64,000 nucleotides of DNA. Source: Roseococcus microcysteis (lineage in GTDB: Bacteria; Pseudomonadota; Alphaproteobacteria; Acetobacterales; Acetobacteraceae). Made by a program: the position numbers and the translations under genes. The stretch covers positions 3,674,501 to 3,738,500 of the forward strand of contig NZ_CP061718.1 in the NCBI RefSeq assembly GCF_014764365.1, read 5' to 3'. The stretch's first letter is position 1. The number at the start of each line of letters is the position of its first letter. Shown piece by piece: positions 23,954-42,768 of this stretch. The notes under the pieces are model-generated. The model worked only from the letters and a program-made list of their open reading frames with translations. It was not told the origin of the DNA and did not search any database.

Positions 23954-25141
23954 ATGGCCAAGGCGAAGTTTGAGCGGAACAAGCCGCACTGCAACATTGG
24001 GACGATCGGCCATGTGGATCATGGCAAGACGTCATTGACGGCGGCTATCACGAAGACGCTGGCGAAGACGGGTGGTGCGACGTTCACGGCGTACGACCAG
24101 ATTGACAAGGCGCCTGAGGAGCGTGCGCGCGGGATCACGATCTCGACGGCGCATGTGGAATACGAGACGTCGAACCGTCACTACGCGCATGTGGATTGCC
24201 CTGGCCACGCGGACTACGTGAAGAACATGATCACGGGTGCCGCGCAGATGGACGGCGCGATCCTGGTGGTGTCGGCGGCGGATGGCCCGATGCCGCAGAC
24301 GCGTGAGCACATCCTGCTGGCGCGCCAGGTGGGCGTTCCCGCGCTGGTGGTGTTCCTGAACAAGATGGACATGGCGGACCCCGACCTGGTCGAGCTGGTG
24401 GAGATGGAGGTGCGCGAGCTGCTGTCCTCCTACCAGTTCCCTGGCGACGACATCCCCATCATCAAGGGCTCTGCGCTGTGCGCGCTGGAAGACAAGCAGC
24501 CTGAGATCGGTGAGCAGGCGGTGCTGGCGCTGATGGCGGCGGTGGACAGCTACATTCCGCAGCCCGAGCGCGCGATCGACCGTCCGTTCCTGATGCCTGT
24601 CGAGGACGTGTTCTCGATCTCGGGTCGCGGCACGGTGGTGACGGGCCGCGTGGAGCGGGGCGTGATCAAGGTCGGTGAGGAAGTCGAGATCGTGGGCCTG
24701 AAGGACACGGTGAAGACGGTCGTCACGGGCGTTGAGATGTTCCGCAAGCTGCTGGACCAGGGCCAGGCGGGCGACAACATCGGTGCGCTGCTGCGCGGCA
24801 CGAAGCGCGAGGATGTGGAGCGTGGCCAGGTTCTGGCGGCGCCCGGTTCGATCAAGCCGCACTCGAAGTTCAAGGCCGAGGCGTACATCCTGACGAAGGA
24901 GGAGGGCGGTCGCCACACGCCGTTCTTCACGAACTACCGTCCGCAGTTCTACTTCCGCACGACCGACGTGACGGGCGTGGTGCAGCTGCCTGAGGGCGTC
25001 GAGATGGTGATGCCCGGCGACAACGTCTCGATGGACGTGGAGCTGATCGCGCCGATCGCGATGGATGAGGGCCTTCGTTTCGCGATCCGCGAGGGTGGCC
25101 GCACCGTGGGTGCGGGCGTCGTCGCCAGCATTTCGAAGTAA
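23954..25141 (+). CDS. tuf: Elongation factor Tu, copy 1 (tufB-type locus)
   Basis: This 395-aa EF-Tu delivers aminoacyl-tRNA to the ribosome. It has GHVDHGKT (19-26), [12 protein letters not shown], and the complete domains 2 and 3 ending VVASISK. ATG 23954 ([10 protein letters not shown]) is chosen over an in-frame start at 23882 that adds 24 unrelated residues. It sits in the classic tRNA-Tyr, tRNA-Gly, tuf, tRNA-Trp, secE, nusG order. The product differs from copy 2 (39593-40780) at one residue, Ser73 versus Gln73. By hand count the genes differ at about 20 bases, a sign of ongoing gene conversion. Confidence 0.98.
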   Translation: MAKAKFERNKPHCNIGTIGHVDHGKTSLTAAITKTLAKTGGATFTAYDQIDKAPEERARGITISTAHVEYETSNRHYAHVDCPGHADYVKNMITGAAQMDGAILVVSAADGPMPQTREHILLARQVGVPALVVFLNKMDMADPDLVELVEMEVRELLSSYQFPGDDIPIIKGSALCALEDKQPEIGEQAVLALMAAVDSYIPQPERAIDRPFLMPVEDVFSISGRGTVVTGRVERGVIKVGEEVEIVGLKDTVKTVVTGVEMFRKLLDQGQAGDNIGALLRGTKREDVERGQVLAAPGSIKPHSKFKAEAYILTKEEGGRHTPFFTNYRPQFYFRTTDVTGVVQLPEGVEMVMPGDNVSMDVELIAPIAMDEGLRFAIREGGRTVGAGVVASISK

Positions 25142-25159
25142 GGCCCGCTTGCGGCGCGG

Positions 25160-25188
25160 CCGCGCAGGGGGGATAACCCCCGGCGCGG
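25160..25188 (+). other. Strong hairpin between tuf copy 1 and tRNA-Trp
   Basis: CCGCGC (25160-25165) pairs with GCGCGG (25183-25188), and inside it GGGGG (25168-25172) pairs with CCCCC (25177-25181) around an ATAA loop, with a small internal bulge. No T-run follows. It is likely an mRNA 3'-end or tRNA-processing structure rather than a full terminator. Confidence 0.5.
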
Positions 25189-25197
25189 TTGCCGCGG

Positions 25198-25274
25198 AGG
25201 GGTGTAGCTCAATTGGCTAGAGCGCCGGTCTCCAAAACCGGAGGTTGGGGGTTCGAGACCCTCCACCCCTGCCA
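25198..25274 (+). tRNA. tRNA-Trp(CCA)
   Basis: A 77-base tRNA. Acceptor AGGGGTG pairs with CACCCCT. The stem CCGGT/ACCGG encloses CTCCAAA, giving anticodon CCA. Discriminator G and an encoded CCA end at 25274. It lies between tuf and secE, the usual place for this tRNA. Confidence 0.97.
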
Positions 25275-25290
25275 GATTTGACCTGCTTGG

Positions 25291-25317
25291 CGGCGGCACG
25301 TTGCACAACGGCCGCCG
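25291..25317 (+). other. Long hairpin between tRNA-Trp and secE
   Basis: CGGCGGC (25291-25297) pairs with GCCGCCG (25311-25317), and the stem continues through CGTTG (25299-25303) and CAACG (25306-25310) with one bulged A. This separates the tRNA from the secE mRNA and probably marks a processing site. There is no T-tract. Confidence 0.5.
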
Positions 25318-25367
25318 TCATGCTTTCAGAGGCCGCATATTGCGGCGACGTTTCAGGACACAGCACC

Positions 25368-25559
25368 TTGGCCAAACCCGACCCCGTCCAGTTCGTCCGG
25401 GAAGTGCGGCAGGAGACCTCCAAGGTCACCTGGCCGACACGCAAGGAGACGCTCATCACCACTGGCCTGGTGCTGGCCCTGTCGGCGCTCGCGGCGGTGT
25501 TTTTCCTGATCGTGGACCAGATCATCCAGCTCCTGATGGGCTGGGTGTTCGGTCTGTGA
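25368..25559 (+). CDS. secE: Preprotein translocase subunit SecE
   Basis: This 63-aa single-span SecE clamps SecY in the translocon. The cytoplasmic helix VQFVREVRQETSKVTWPTRK is typical, followed by one transmembrane helix (about residues 27-50) and a short tail. The start is TTG 25368, where LAKPDPVQF aligns with the usual MAK opening. AGGA at 25355-25358 is well spaced for it. An upstream ATG at 25320 would add residues with no family match. nusG follows. Confidence 0.92.
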   Translation: MAKPDPVQFVREVRQETSKVTWPTRKETLITTGLVLALSALAAVFFLIVDQIIQLLMGWVFGL

Positions 25560-25582
25560 CAGCGCAAGCGGGGTTCAGGCCG

Positions 25583-26119
25583 ATGGCCGACAAGCGTTGG
25601 TATGTGGTGCATGTCTATTCGGGCTTCGAAAAGAAGATCGCCGAGCAGATTCGCGCGCAGGCGGCCAAATCCGGCCTCGCGGACCGGATCGACGACATCC
25701 TGGTGCCGACCGAGCAGGTGACCGAGGTGCGCCGCGGCCAGAAGGTGGACGCCGAGCGCAAGTTCTTCCCGGGCTATGTCCTGGTGAAGATGGAAATGAC
25801 CGACGACACCTGGCACCTGGTGCGCGACACGCCCAAGGTCACGGGCTTCCTGGGCGCGCGCAACAAGCCCCAGCCGATCACCGAGGCCGAGGCGATGCGC
25901 ATCGTCAACGCCGTGCAGGAGGGGGCCGAGAAGCCCCGCCGCCCCGCGGTGCTCTTCGAGGTGGGCGAGCAGGTGCGCGTCTCCGACGGCCCCTTCACCA
26001 GCTTCAACGGCACGGTGGAAGAGGTGGACGAGGAGAAGGGCCGCGTGAAGGTCAGCGTGTCCATCTTCGGCCGCTCCACCCCCGTGGAGCTGGAATACGG
26101 GCAGGTCGAGAAGCTTTAG
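25583..26119 (+). CDS. nusG: Transcription termination/antitermination factor NusG
   Basis: This 178-aa factor binds RNA polymerase and links it to Rho or to ribosomal protein S10. The NGN domain begins [19 protein letters not shown] and includes [10 protein letters not shown]. The C-terminal KOW domain is [22 protein letters not shown] 25583 (MADKRWYVV) is the family start. A GTG at 25556 overlapping the secE stop as GTGA is in frame and would add nine residues, so coupled initiation there is possible. Confidence 0.96.
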   Translation: MADKRWYVVHVYSGFEKKIAEQIRAQAAKSGLADRIDDILVPTEQVTEVRRGQKVDAERKFFPGYVLVKMEMTDDTWHLVRDTPKVTGFLGARNKPQPITEAEAMRIVNAVQEGAEKPRRPAVLFEVGEQVRVSDGPFTSFNGTVEEVDEEKGRVKVSVSIFGRSTPVELEYGQVEKL

Positions 26120-26126
26120 CCGAATT

Positions 26127-26147
26127 GCCGGCCGCGCTGCGGCCGGC
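26127..26147. terminator. GC-rich hairpin between convergent nusG and DMT transporter genes
   Basis: GCCGGCCGC (26127-26135) and GCGGCCGGC (26139-26147) form a perfect 9-bp stem with a 3-base loop in the 42-base convergent gap. No T-tract follows on either strand, so Rho-independent action is uncertain. Confidence 0.45.
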
Positions 26148-26161
26148 TTACCCGGCTGTGG

Positions 26162-27043
26162 TCACGCCGGCCGCCGCCGCGTCTGGCTCCAGCCGATATA
26201 CAGCCCCGCCCCGCAGATGATGGCGGCCCCCAGCCAAGTCATGCTGTCGGGGAATTCGGTGAACAGCAGCCAGCCCACCGCCACCGAGCCCAGCAGCTGG
26301 AAATACTGGAAGGGCGAGATGATGTTGGCCGGCGCGTAGCCGAAGGCCCGCGCGACGCAGTAGTGGCCGAGCGCCCCCAGCACCCCCACCCCGATGAACA
26401 GCCCCACATCGAGCAGGCTCGCGGGCGTCAGCCAGACGAAGGGCAGCACCACCAGCATGCCGAAGCCGCCCACGAAGGCGGAATAGAGGGCGGAGGTCTC
26501 GGGCGAATCCGAACTCGCGATCAGCCGCGTCAGGATCTGGTAGACGCCATAGGCGGTGGCGCTGGTCAGGATGAAGAGGGAAGCCCAGTGGAACAGTGCC
26601 GTTCCGGGCCGGATCACCACCAGCACACCCACGAAGCCGATCAGCAGCGCGATCACGCGCCCCCAGGTGGTCCGTTCCTTCAGCATCGGCCAGGCCAGCA
26701 GGGCCACGATCAGTGGTGCCGCCAGCGAGATGGCGGCCGCCTTGGCCAGCGGGATGAAGGCGATGGCGTAGAAAAAGCACAGGTTCGAGGTGAAGAGCAT
26801 GGAGGACCGCGCCAGCTGCAGCCCCGGCCGCTTGGTGCGGAACAATGCCAGCCCCATCCGCGGCATGAAGAGCGCGGAGAGGAACAGGATGTGCCCGAAG
26901 GCCCGCGCCCAGGAGATCTGCAGCGAGGAGTAGTCCTGCCCCAGAAGCTTCGCGAAGCCTCCCATGACGGGGAACAGCAGTCCCGCGGTGACCATGAAGA
27001 GGATGCCGACGAGGATGCGGGACGGGGGGGCGATGCTACTCAC
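26162..27043 (-). CDS. EamA/DMT-superfamily transporter
   Basis: This 293-aa protein has about ten transmembrane helices arranged as two EamA repeats. The first spans [20 protein letters not shown] to the [12 protein letters not shown]-like end at [12 protein letters not shown]. The second begins [18 protein letters not shown] and ends [13 protein letters not shown]. Such carriers export metabolites or drugs; the substrate is not predictable. GTG 27043 ([10 protein letters not shown]) is preferred to ATG 27262, which would prepend 73 proline- and arginine-rich residues and overlap the rplK leader. It interrupts the usual nusG-rplK adjacency on the opposite strand. Confidence 0.82.
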   Translation of the reverse strand: MSSIAPPSRILVGILFMVTAGLLFPVMGGFAKLLGQDYSSLQISWARAFGHILFLSALFMPRMGLALFRTKRPGLQLARSSMLFTSNLCFFYAIAFIPLAKAAAISLAAPLIVALLAWPMLKERTTWGRVIALLIGFVGVLVVIRPGTALFHWASLFILTSATAYGVYQILTRLIASSDSPETSALYSAFVGGFGMLVVLPFVWLTPASLLDVGLFIGVGVLGALGHYCVARAFGYAPANIISPFQYFQLLGSVAVGWLLFTEFPDSMTWLGAAIICGAGLYIGWSQTRRRPA

Positions 27044-27186
27044 CGCCGCAGGATGGGGCCGGGGCGCGCGCCGCGTCCAGGGCAGGGGGGGTGGATGCGA
27101 CCCATGCGCGCCACGAGGGGCACGCATTCCGGGCCGCCGCCAGGGATGGACAGGCCTCGCGTTCCGCGCTACGCGCCCCGCTTCAA

Positions 27187-27209
27187 CCCCGGTGGCCATG
27201 CCGCCGGGG
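27187..27209 (+). other. Hairpin in the leader of the rplK operon
   Basis: CCCCGGTGGC (27187-27196) pairs with GCCGCCGGGG (27200-27209) with one G-U pair and a CAT loop. It lies in the 257-base gap between the divergent DMT gene and rplK, which otherwise shows no ORF I can support. It may be part of an autoregulatory leader for L11/L1 or simply mRNA secondary structure. Confidence 0.35.
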
Positions 27210-27300
27210 TGGAGAAACGCGGGAGGTTGCCCTCGCCCCACTTGGCGGGGGACCGCTGGCACCGCGGGTCTCTCACAACGCGAGAGGACTGAACAGGTTC

Positions 27301-27735
27301 ATGGCAAAGAAGATCGCAGGCTACATCAAGCTGCAGATCCCGGCCGGCAAGGCGAACCCTTCGCCGCCGGTGGGCCCGGCGCTGGGTCAGCGCGGGCTGA
27401 ACATCATGCAGTTCGTGAAGGAATTCAACGCGGCGACGCAGCAGATGGAGCCGGGCACCCCGACGCCTGTCGTCATCACGGCGTACACGGACCGCACCTT
27501 CTCCTTCATCACGAAGACCCCGCCCAACACCTACTTCCTGATGAAGGCGGCGAAGATCGAGAAGGGCAGCAACACGCCCGGCAAGGGCGCCATGGTGGGC
27601 CGCGTCACCAAGACGCAGCTGCGTGAGATCGCCCAGGTCAAGATGAAGGACATGAACTGCACCGACGTCGAGAGCGCGGTGCGGATGCTGGCCGGTTCCG
27701 CCCGTTCCATGGGCATGACCGTGGTGGAGGGCTGA
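27301..27735 (+). CDS. rplK: 50S ribosomal protein L11
   Basis: This 144-aa L11 forms the GTPase-associated centre with 23S rRNA helices 43/44 and is needed for stringent-factor activation. The N-terminal domain [20 protein letters not shown] and the C-terminal RNA-binding domain ending [13 protein letters not shown] are intact. The upstream in-frame extension from 27091 is rejected because the family begins [10 protein letters not shown]. rplA follows 3 bases after its stop. Confidence 0.98.
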   Translation: MAKKIAGYIKLQIPAGKANPSPPVGPALGQRGLNIMQFVKEFNAATQQMEPGTPTPVVITAYTDRTFSFITKTPPNTYFLMKAAKIEKGSNTPGKGAMVGRVTKTQLREIAQVKMKDMNCTDVESAVRMLAGSARSMGMTVVEG

Positions 27736-27738
27736 GCC

Positions 27739-28437
27739 ATGGCAAAGATGACCAAGCGCATGAAGGCCCTCTCCGCCCAGGTGGACGGCGCCAAGCTCTA
27801 CCCGCTGGAGGAAGCCATCGCCCTGGCCAAGGCCAATGCGAAGGCCAAGTTCGACGAGAGCATCGAGATCTCGATGAACCTCGGCATTGACCCGCGCCAT
27901 GCCGACCAGATGGTCCGCGGCGTGGTGGGCCTGCCCAACGGCACCGGCAAAACGGTTCGCGTGGGCGTCTTCGCCCGCGGCCCGAAGGCCGAGGAGGCGC
28001 TGGCCGCCGGCGCCGACGTGGTGGGCGCCGATGACCTGGCCGCCGCCGTGCAGGAAGGCAAGATCGACTTCGACCGCTGCATCGCGACGCCGGACATGAT
28101 GGCGCTGGTCGGTCGCCTCGGTAAGGTGCTGGGCCCGCGCGGCCTGATGCCCAACCCCAAGCTCGGCACCGTCACCATGGACGTGAAGGGTGCCGTGACC
28201 GCCGCCAAGGCCGGTCAGGTGGAGTTCCGCGCCGAGAAGGCGGGGATCGTCCATGCCGGCATCGGCAAGGCGAGCTTCGACGCCGACAAGCTGCTGGACA
28301 ACGCCCGCGCCTTCGTGGACGCCATCCAGAAGTCGCGCCCCACGGGCGCCAAGGGCACCTATGTGAAGAAGGTGGCCGTGTCCTCCACCATGGGTCCGGG
28401 CGTGAAGGTGGACGTCTCCACCATCGGCGCGGGCTGA
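27739..28437 (+). CDS. rplA: 50S ribosomal protein L1
   Basis: This 232-aa L1 forms the mobile L1 stalk and in many bacteria represses its own operon by binding the rplK leader. Landmarks are the [20 protein letters not shown] region, the [21 protein letters not shown] motif and the C-terminal [14 protein letters not shown]. It begins 3 bases after rplK, so the two are co-translated. Confidence 0.98.
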   Translation: MAKMTKRMKALSAQVDGAKLYPLEEAIALAKANAKAKFDESIEISMNLGIDPRHADQMVRGVVGLPNGTGKTVRVGVFARGPKAEEALAAGADVVGADDLAAAVQEGKIDFDRCIATPDMMALVGRLGKVLGPRGLMPNPKLGTVTMDVKGAVTAAKAGQVEFRAEKAGIVHAGIGKASFDADKLLDNARAFVDAIQKSRPTGAKGTYVKKVAVSSTMGPGVKVDVSTIGAG

Positions 28438-28475
28438 ACGGAATTCGGCCGGGGCCTTCGGGGCCTGGCCGCGCA

Positions 28476-28495
28476 GGCGGGGGTTCGCCCCCGCC
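28476..28495 (+). other. UUCG-tetraloop hairpin in the rplA-rplJ intergenic leader
   Basis: GGCGGGGG (28476-28483), TTCG (28484-28487) and CCCCCGCC (28488-28495) form a perfect 8-bp stem capped by a stable UUCG loop. It lies in the 289-base untranslated stretch before rplJ. This is the position where L10(L7/L12) leaders control rplJL-rpoBC, but I cannot confirm an L10-binding fold by eye. Confidence 0.5.
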
Positions 28496-28726
28496 GATCC
28501 TGTCGGAGATTGCAGGTGCCGCCCGGGAACGGGCAGCTTGAAGGGGTCCGCCCCGCCCGCATGAGACGGGGAACCGAGATGCCATTCCTGGGCCACGGGC
28601 CCGGGCAATGATGGCTTGGCTTTCCGGCAACGACAGGCGAACGGGGTGGGGGGAATGGTCCCGCCACCCCCGTGTGAACCGGCCGGCGCCCTTCCAAAAG
28701 GTTCCGGCCACCGACGGAGACGTGAA

Positions 28727-29242
28727 TTGGACCGCACGGAAAAGCGCGCGTTCGTCGAGTCCCTGGTCGGCGTCTTCGGTGAGACATCCTTCGTGCTCGT
28801 CGCCCAGAACAAGGGTCTGACGGTCGCGGCGGTGGATGATCTGCGCCGGAAGATGCGGGCCGCGGGCGCGACGTACAAGGTCGCGAAGAACCGGCTGGCC
28901 ACTCGCGCCCTCGACGGCACCCGCTTCCAGGGCATCGCGCCGCTGCTGAAGGGTCCGACCGCGCTTGCGTGGTCGACGGACCCTGTGGCGGTGGCGAAGA
29001 CCGCCGTGGAGTTCGCCAAGACGAACGACAAGTTCGTGATCCTGGGCGGTGCGCTCGGCACCCAGAACCTGGCCCCCGAAGGGGTCAAGGCGCTGGCCGA
29101 GCTGCCGTCTCTGGAGACGCTGCGCGCGGGGCTTGTGGGTCTGATCCAGACCCCGGCCACGCGGATCGCCGGGGTGCTGCAGGCACCTGGCGGGCAGATG
29201 GCGCGGGTGCTGAAGGCCTATGCGGAGAAGGACGCCGCGTGA
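28727..29242 (+). CDS. rplJ: 50S ribosomal protein L10
   Basis: This 171-aa L10 anchors the L7/L12 dimers on the ribosome. The opening is DRTEKRAFVESLVGVF, with KNRLATRALDGT in the middle. The C-terminal L12-binding helix QMARVLKAYAEKDA is present. The start is TTG 28727, preceded by GGAG at 28716-28719 at good spacing. The in-frame ORF from 28616 adds a low-complexity stretch foreign to the family. Confidence 0.93.
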   Translation: MDRTEKRAFVESLVGVFGETSFVLVAQNKGLTVAAVDDLRRKMRAAGATYKVAKNRLATRALDGTRFQGIAPLLKGPTALAWSTDPVAVAKTAVEFAKTNDKFVILGGALGTQNLAPEGVKALAELPSLETLRAGLVGLIQTPATRIAGVLQAPGGQMARVLKAYAEKDAA

Positions 29243-29389
29243 TCCCGGCCGGGCTTCGCCCCGGCACCGGGTCGCGCGTCCTCTCCCCGCACAGGGGGCC
29301 GAGGCTGCCACCGAACACTCTGGCCCTGCCGCGTGGCGCGGTGGGGTTGTCAAGCCACAGTCAAGCTATTAAATCGAAGGAATACGCAT

Positions 29390-29764
29390 ATGGCCGATCT
29401 CGCTAAGCTCGTTGACGAGCTGTCCGCCCTGACCGTCCTGGAGGCTGCCGAGCTCTCCAAGATGCTGGAAGAGAAGTGGGGCGTCTCCGCCGCCGCGCCG
29501 GTGGCCGTTGCCGCCGCGCCGGCCGCCGCCGCCGCCCCCGCCGCCGAGGCGCAGACCGAGTTCACCGTGATCCTCGCCGCCGGTGGCGACAAGAAGATCA
29601 ACGTGATCAAGGAAATCCGCACGATCACCGGCCTGGGCCTGAAGGAAGCCAAGGACCTGGTCGAGGGCGCGCCGAAGACCGTGAAGGAAAACGTGTCGAA
29701 GGAAGAGGCGGACAAGATCAAGAAGGTGCTGGAAGAAAACGGCGCCAAGGTCGAAGTCAAGTAA
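29390..29764 (+). CDS. rplL: 50S ribosomal protein L7/L12
   Basis: This 124-aa stalk protein recruits translation factors. It has the N-terminal dimerisation helix [20 protein letters not shown] and an alanine-rich hinge of about 25 residues. The C-terminal factor-binding domain ends [28 protein letters not shown] at 29376-29382 precedes ATG 29390. An AT-rich patch just upstream (TCAAGCTATTAAAT) in the 147-base gap after rplJ may help strong translation. Confidence 0.98.
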   Translation: MADLAKLVDELSALTVLEAAELSKMLEEKWGVSAAAPVAVAAAPAAAAAPAAEAQTEFTVILAAGGDKKINVIKEIRTITGLGLKEAKDLVEGAPKTVKENVSKEEADKIKKVLEENGAKVEVK

Positions 29765-29806
29765 TTCCCGCCGCGCCACCTTCGGCGCAGCGGTTTCTAC
29801 CAGGTT

Positions 29807-29841
29807 GGGGCGGGTGGCAATCAGGGTCTGGTTGCCGCCCC
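29807..29841 (+). other. Hairpin in the rplL-rpoB gap
   Basis: GGGGC (29807-29811) pairs with GCCCC (29837-29841) and GGCAA (29816-29820) pairs with TTGCC (29832-29836), with a 4-base bulge and an 11-base loop. It lies in the 175-base gap before rpoB. This is where many bacteria attenuate or cleave the transcript so that L7/L12 is made in excess of RNA polymerase. Confidence 0.45.
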
Positions 29842-29939
29842 TCTGGCTGTTTCGGGGGGCAGGGTGCCCGCTGGAGCCAAACTACCGATGCCGGGCGATG
29901 GGTCCGCGCATCAAGCCTTGATAGGAAAGCGGAACAGGC

Positions 29940-34127
<4,188 letters not shown>

Positions 34128-34138
34128 TTTCGCATTTC

Positions 34139-38397
<4,259 letters not shown>

Positions 38398-38444
38398 GGC
38401 CCTGTGCCAGGGGCGGGGGTTAACGACCTTTGCCCCGGCTTTTA

Positions 38445-38471
38445 CCGGCGGGGTTCACTTGACTCCGCCGG
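38445..38471 (+). other. Hairpin after rpoC overlapping the str-operon promoter
   Basis: CCGGCGG (38445-38451) and CCGCCGG (38465-38471) form a 7-bp stem whose 13-base loop contains the TTGACT -35 element. It may weaken read-through from rpoC. It lacks a T-tract. Confidence 0.35.
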
Positions 38472-38487
38472 GGTGGGTGCGTATCAC
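38459..38487 (+). promoter_or_regulatory. Strong sigma-70 promoter of the rpsL-rpsG-tuf-S10 run
   Basis: TTGACT (38459-38464) and TATCAC (38482-38487) are 17 bases apart, the best promoter match I found in the window. It lies 196 bases upstream of rpsL in the 285-base rpoC-rpsL gap, implying an untranslated leader of almost 190 bases. I saw no ORF in that leader that deserves a call. Confidence 0.65.
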
Positions 38488-38682
38488 ACCCGCCTTGCCC
38501 GAGGGTGGTTTCGGCTTCCTTTGGGTGTGTTGGTTCAAACGCCTTGCTTCGGACGCCGCCCTTTTCGGAGGGCTCAGGCCCGGAGTTGACGCGGTGGCCC
38601 GGTCGGAGCGCAAGCGCGCCCGCCGGGCCGCGTGTCGTTTGGTGCGCGACCTGGGAAACGATTAAGGTTACGAAGGGGCGTC

Positions 38683-39054
38683 ATGCCGACGATCAACCAG
38701 CTCATCGCGCAGGGGCGCGAGCCGCGGAGGAGCCAGAACAAGGTTCCGGCCCTGCAGGGTTGCCCGCAGAAGCGCGGCGTCTGCACGCGCGTCTACACGA
38801 CCACGCCGAAGAAGCCGAACTCGGCGCTTCGTAAGGTCGCGAAGGTGCGCCTGACCAATGGTTTCGAGGTGGTGAGCTACATCCCCGGTGAAGGCCACAA
38901 CCTGCAGGAGCACTCGGTGGTGCTGATCCGTGGCGGGCGCGTGAAGGACCTTCCCGGTGTGCGCTACCACATCCTGCGCGGTGTTCTGGATACGCAGGGC
39001 CTGCCGAAGCGGCGCAAGCGGCGCTCGCTCTACGGCGCCAAGCGGCCGAAGTGA
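38683..39054 (+). CDS. rpsL: 30S ribosomal protein S12
   Basis: This 123-aa S12 is at the decoding centre. [19 protein letters not shown] keeps the lysine that confers streptomycin sensitivity when wild type, and [13 protein letters not shown] keeps the second resistance-site lysine. ATG 38683 follows GAAGGGG; the longer ORF from 38632 is not family-like. rpsG starts 11 bases downstream. Confidence 0.98.
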   Translation: MPTINQLIAQGREPRRSQNKVPALQGCPQKRGVCTRVYTTTPKKPNSALRKVAKVRLTNGFEVVSYIPGEGHNLQEHSVVLIRGGRVKDLPGVRYHILRGVLDTQGLPKRRKRRSLYGAKRPK

Positions 39055-39065
39055 GGGTCTGAGAG

Positions 39066-39542
39066 ATGTCGCGTCGTCACAGCGCCGAGAAGCGCGAAGT
39101 TCTGCCGGACCCCAAGTTCGGTGATGTCGTCCTCAGCCGTTTCATGAACGTGCTGATGTATGACGGCAAGAAGAGCATTGCTGAAGGCATCGTCTATGCC
39201 GCCATGGACACGCTGAAGCGCAAGGGTGGCCCCAACAGCGACCCGCTGCGGCTGTTCCATGAGGCGCTGGACAATGTGAAGCCGGCCGTCGAGGTGCGTT
39301 CGCGCCGCGTCGGTGGCGCCACCTACCAGGTGCCTGTCGAGGTCCGCCCCGAGCGGCGCCAGGCGCTGGCCATCCGTTGGCTGATCGACGCCGCCCGCAA
39401 GCGCGGCGAAAGCACCATGGAAGAGCGCCTCTCCGGCGAGCTGATGGATGCGGTGAACAACCGCGGCACTGCTGTGAAGAAGCGCGAAGACACGCACCGC
39501 ATGGCCGAAGCCAACAAGGCCTTCAGCCACTACCGCTGGTAA
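39066..39542 (+). CDS. rpsG: 30S ribosomal protein S7
   Basis: This 158-aa S7 nucleates assembly of the 30S head. It begins [20 protein letters not shown], with [19 protein letters not shown] and the C-terminal [18 protein letters not shown]. It is directly followed by tuf copy 2 after 50 bases. The gene normally found here, fusA (EF-G), is absent. Confidence 0.98.
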   Translation: MSRRHSAEKREVLPDPKFGDVVLSRFMNVLMYDGKKSIAEGIVYAAMDTLKRKGGPNSDPLRLFHEALDNVKPAVEVRSRRVGGATYQVPVEVRPERRQALAIRWLIDAARKRGESTMEERLSGELMDAVNNRGTAVKKREDTHRMAEANKAFSHYRW

Positions 39543-39592
39543 TTCGGCGCCCTGGGCGCCTTTGAGACCCCTTTCGGATTGGATGCACGACG

Positions 39593-40780
<1,188 letters not shown>

Positions 40781-40796
40781 GGCAGGCGTCACTTCC

Positions 40797-41105
40797 ATGG
40801 ACAGCCAGAACATCCGCATCCGCCTCAAGGCGTTCGATCACCGCGTGCTGGATGGCAGCACGCGGGAGATCGTGAACACCGCGAAGCGGACGGGCGCGCG
40901 CGTGCGGGGCCCGATCCCGCTGCCGACGCAGATCGAGCGCTTCACGGTGAACCGCTCGCCCCATGTGGACAAGAAGAGCCGCGAGCAGTTTGAAATCCGC
41001 ACGCATCGTCGCCTTCTCGACATTGTCGACCCCACCCCGCAGACCGTGGACGCGCTGATGAAGCTCGACCTCGCCTCCGGCGTGGACGTCGAGATCAAGA
41101 TCTGA
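40797..41105 (+). CDS. rpsJ: 30S ribosomal protein S10 (NusE)
   Basis: This 102-aa S10 serves in the 30S head and as NusE in transcription antitermination with NusB and NusG. Landmarks are [40 protein letters not shown] and [20 protein letters not shown]. It starts 16 bases after tuf. It opens the S10 ribosomal cluster, which runs unbroken to secY. Confidence 0.98.
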   Translation: MDSQNIRIRLKAFDHRVLDGSTREIVNTAKRTGARVRGPIPLPTQIERFTVNRSPHVDKKSREQFEIRTHRRLLDIVDPTPQTVDALMKLDLASGVDVEIKI

Positions 41106-41115
41106 GGATCCGGTC

Positions 41116-41799
41116 ATGGCCACCCAGACCCGGACTGGTCTGCTCGCGCGCAAGCTCGGCATGACCCGTCTGTTCAACGAAGACGGATCGAGCACGCCGG
41201 TGACGGTGCTGCATGTGGATGCCGTGCGCGTCGTGGCGCAGCGGACCGAGGAGACCGACGGCTACACCGCCGTGCAGGTCGGCCTCGGCACCGCCAAGCC
41301 CAAGAACGTGTCGAAGCCCAACCGCGGCCATTTCGCCAAGGCGGGCGTCGAGGCGCCGATGAAGGTCGTCGAATTCCGCGTGGCGCCTGAGGCGATGCTG
41401 CCGGCCGGCACCGTTCTGTCCGCGGCGCATTTCGTGCCCGGCCAGAAGGTGGACGTGACGGGCACCTCGAAGGGCAAGGGCTTCGCGGGTGCGATGAAGC
41501 GCTGGAACTTCGCGGGCCTCGAAGCCTCGCACGGCGTGTCCATCAGCCACCGCTCGCACGGCTCCACCGGCAACCGCCAGGATCCGGGCAAGACCTTCAA
41601 GAACAAGAAGATGGCCGGCCATCTCGGTGTCGAGCGCATCACCACCCAGAACCTCGAGATCGCCGGGCATGACCTGGAGCGGGGCCTGTTGCTGGTGAAG
41701 GGCGCGGTGCCTGGTTCCGCCGGAAGCTACGTCATGGTGCGCGACGCGGTGAAGCGCGCGCGCCCCGCCGACGCGCCTTTCCCCGCGGCGACGGTCTGA
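41116..41799 (+). CDS. rplC: 50S ribosomal protein L3
   Basis: This 227-aa L3 is one of the first proteins bound in 50S assembly, with a loop reaching the peptidyl-transferase centre. It begins [20 protein letters not shown]. The central loop reads [20 protein letters not shown], including the glutamine that is commonly methylated. GAGGA at 41103-41107 is its ribosome binding site. Confidence 0.98.
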   Translation: MATQTRTGLLARKLGMTRLFNEDGSSTPVTVLHVDAVRVVAQRTEETDGYTAVQVGLGTAKPKNVSKPNRGHFAKAGVEAPMKVVEFRVAPEAMLPAGTVLSAAHFVPGQKVDVTGTSKGKGFAGAMKRWNFAGLEASHGVSISHRSHGSTGNRQDPGKTFKNKKMAGHLGVERITTQNLEIAGHDLERGLLLVKGAVPGSAGSYVMVRDAVKRARPADAPFPAATV

Positions 41800-41811
41800 G
41801 GATCGAGGACA

Positions 41812-42432
41812 ATGCAGGTCAACGTCATCACGCTGGACAACGCACCGGCCGGCTCCGCGGAGCTGCCGGAAGAGCTGTTCGGCGCCGCGCCCCGCGCGGA
41901 CATCATGGCGCGCGTCGTGCACTGGCAGCTCGCGAAGCGCCGGGCCGGCACGCACAAGGCGAAGGGCATGGGCGAGGTCTCCGGGACCACGAAGAAGCCC
42001 TACCGCCAGAAGGGCACGGGCAGCGCCCGCCAGGGCTCGCTGCGCGCGCCGCAGTTCCGCACGGGTGGCGTGGTCCACGGGCCGGTGGTCCGTGACCATG
42101 GCTACTCGCTGAACAAGAAGGTGCGTCGCCTCGGCCTGATCTCGGCGCTGAGCCAGAAGGCCAAGGACGGCAAGCTCGTGGTACTCGACACCGCGGCGGG
42201 CGAGGCCGATGCCAAGACGAGCGTCATGGCCAAGCGCGTGAAGGCGCTGGGCTGGACCTCGGCCCTGGTGGTGGATGCGCAGGTGGACGAGATCTTCGCC
42301 CGCACGCTGCGCAACATCCCCGGCATGGACGCGCTGCCGACGGCGGGCGCGAATGTGTACGACATCCTGAAGCATGACGTGCTCGTGGTCACCCGCGCCG
42401 GCGTCGAAGCCCTGAAGGAGCGGCTGGCATGA
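41812..42432 (+). CDS. rplD: 50S ribosomal protein L4
   Basis: This 206-aa L4 has an extended loop that lines the exit tunnel ([40 protein letters not shown]). In enterobacteria L4 represses the S10 operon; I see no matching leader here. The stop overlaps rplW by 4 bases (ATGA). Confidence 0.98.
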   Translation: MQVNVITLDNAPAGSAELPEELFGAAPRADIMARVVHWQLAKRRAGTHKAKGMGEVSGTTKKPYRQKGTGSARQGSLRAPQFRTGGVVHGPVVRDHGYSLNKKVRRLGLISALSQKAKDGKLVVLDTAAGEADAKTSVMAKRVKALGWTSALVVDAQVDEIFARTLRNIPGMDALPTAGANVYDILKHDVLVVTRAGVEALKERLA

Positions 42433-42764
42433 GCGCGTCCATCAGCAAGCCCAAGGCTGCGCCCAAGATTTCGGGCGAGCGGATGTACCAGGCCATCCTC
42501 TCTCCCCTCGTCACCGAGAAGGCGACGGGGCTGAGCGAGCAGGGCCAGTATGTCTTCCGCGTGGCGCTCGATGCTTCCAAGCCCGAGATCAAGCAGGCGG
42601 TCGAAGGCCTGTTCGGTGTCAGCGTGGTGGCGGTGAACACCCTCGTGATGAAGGGCAAGACCAAGCGCTTCAAGGGCCGTCCTGGCCAGCGCTCGGACTG
42701 GAAGAAGGCGGTGGTGCGCCTGGCCGAAGGCCAGAGCATCGACCTCACGACGGGGCTTTCGTAA
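42429..42764 (+). CDS. rplW: 50S ribosomal protein L23
   Basis: This 111-aa L23 forms the docking site for trigger factor and SRP at the tunnel exit. An N-terminal extension of about 18 residues ([18 protein letters not shown]) precedes the usual [15 protein letters not shown] core. The tunnel loop [20 protein letters not shown] is intact. Confidence 0.97.
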   Translation: MSASISKPKAAPKISGERMYQAILSPLVTEKATGLSEQGQYVFRVALDASKPEIKQAVEGLFGVSVVAVNTLVMKGKTKRFKGRPGQRSDWKKAVVRLAEGQSIDLTTGLS

Positions 42765-42768
42765 CGCC

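Noticed and set aside
28610-28726. Coding start of rplJ at 28616
   Set aside because: The added 37 residues are low-complexity and unlike L10; TTG 28727 has a proper ribosome binding site and the family's DRTEKR opening.
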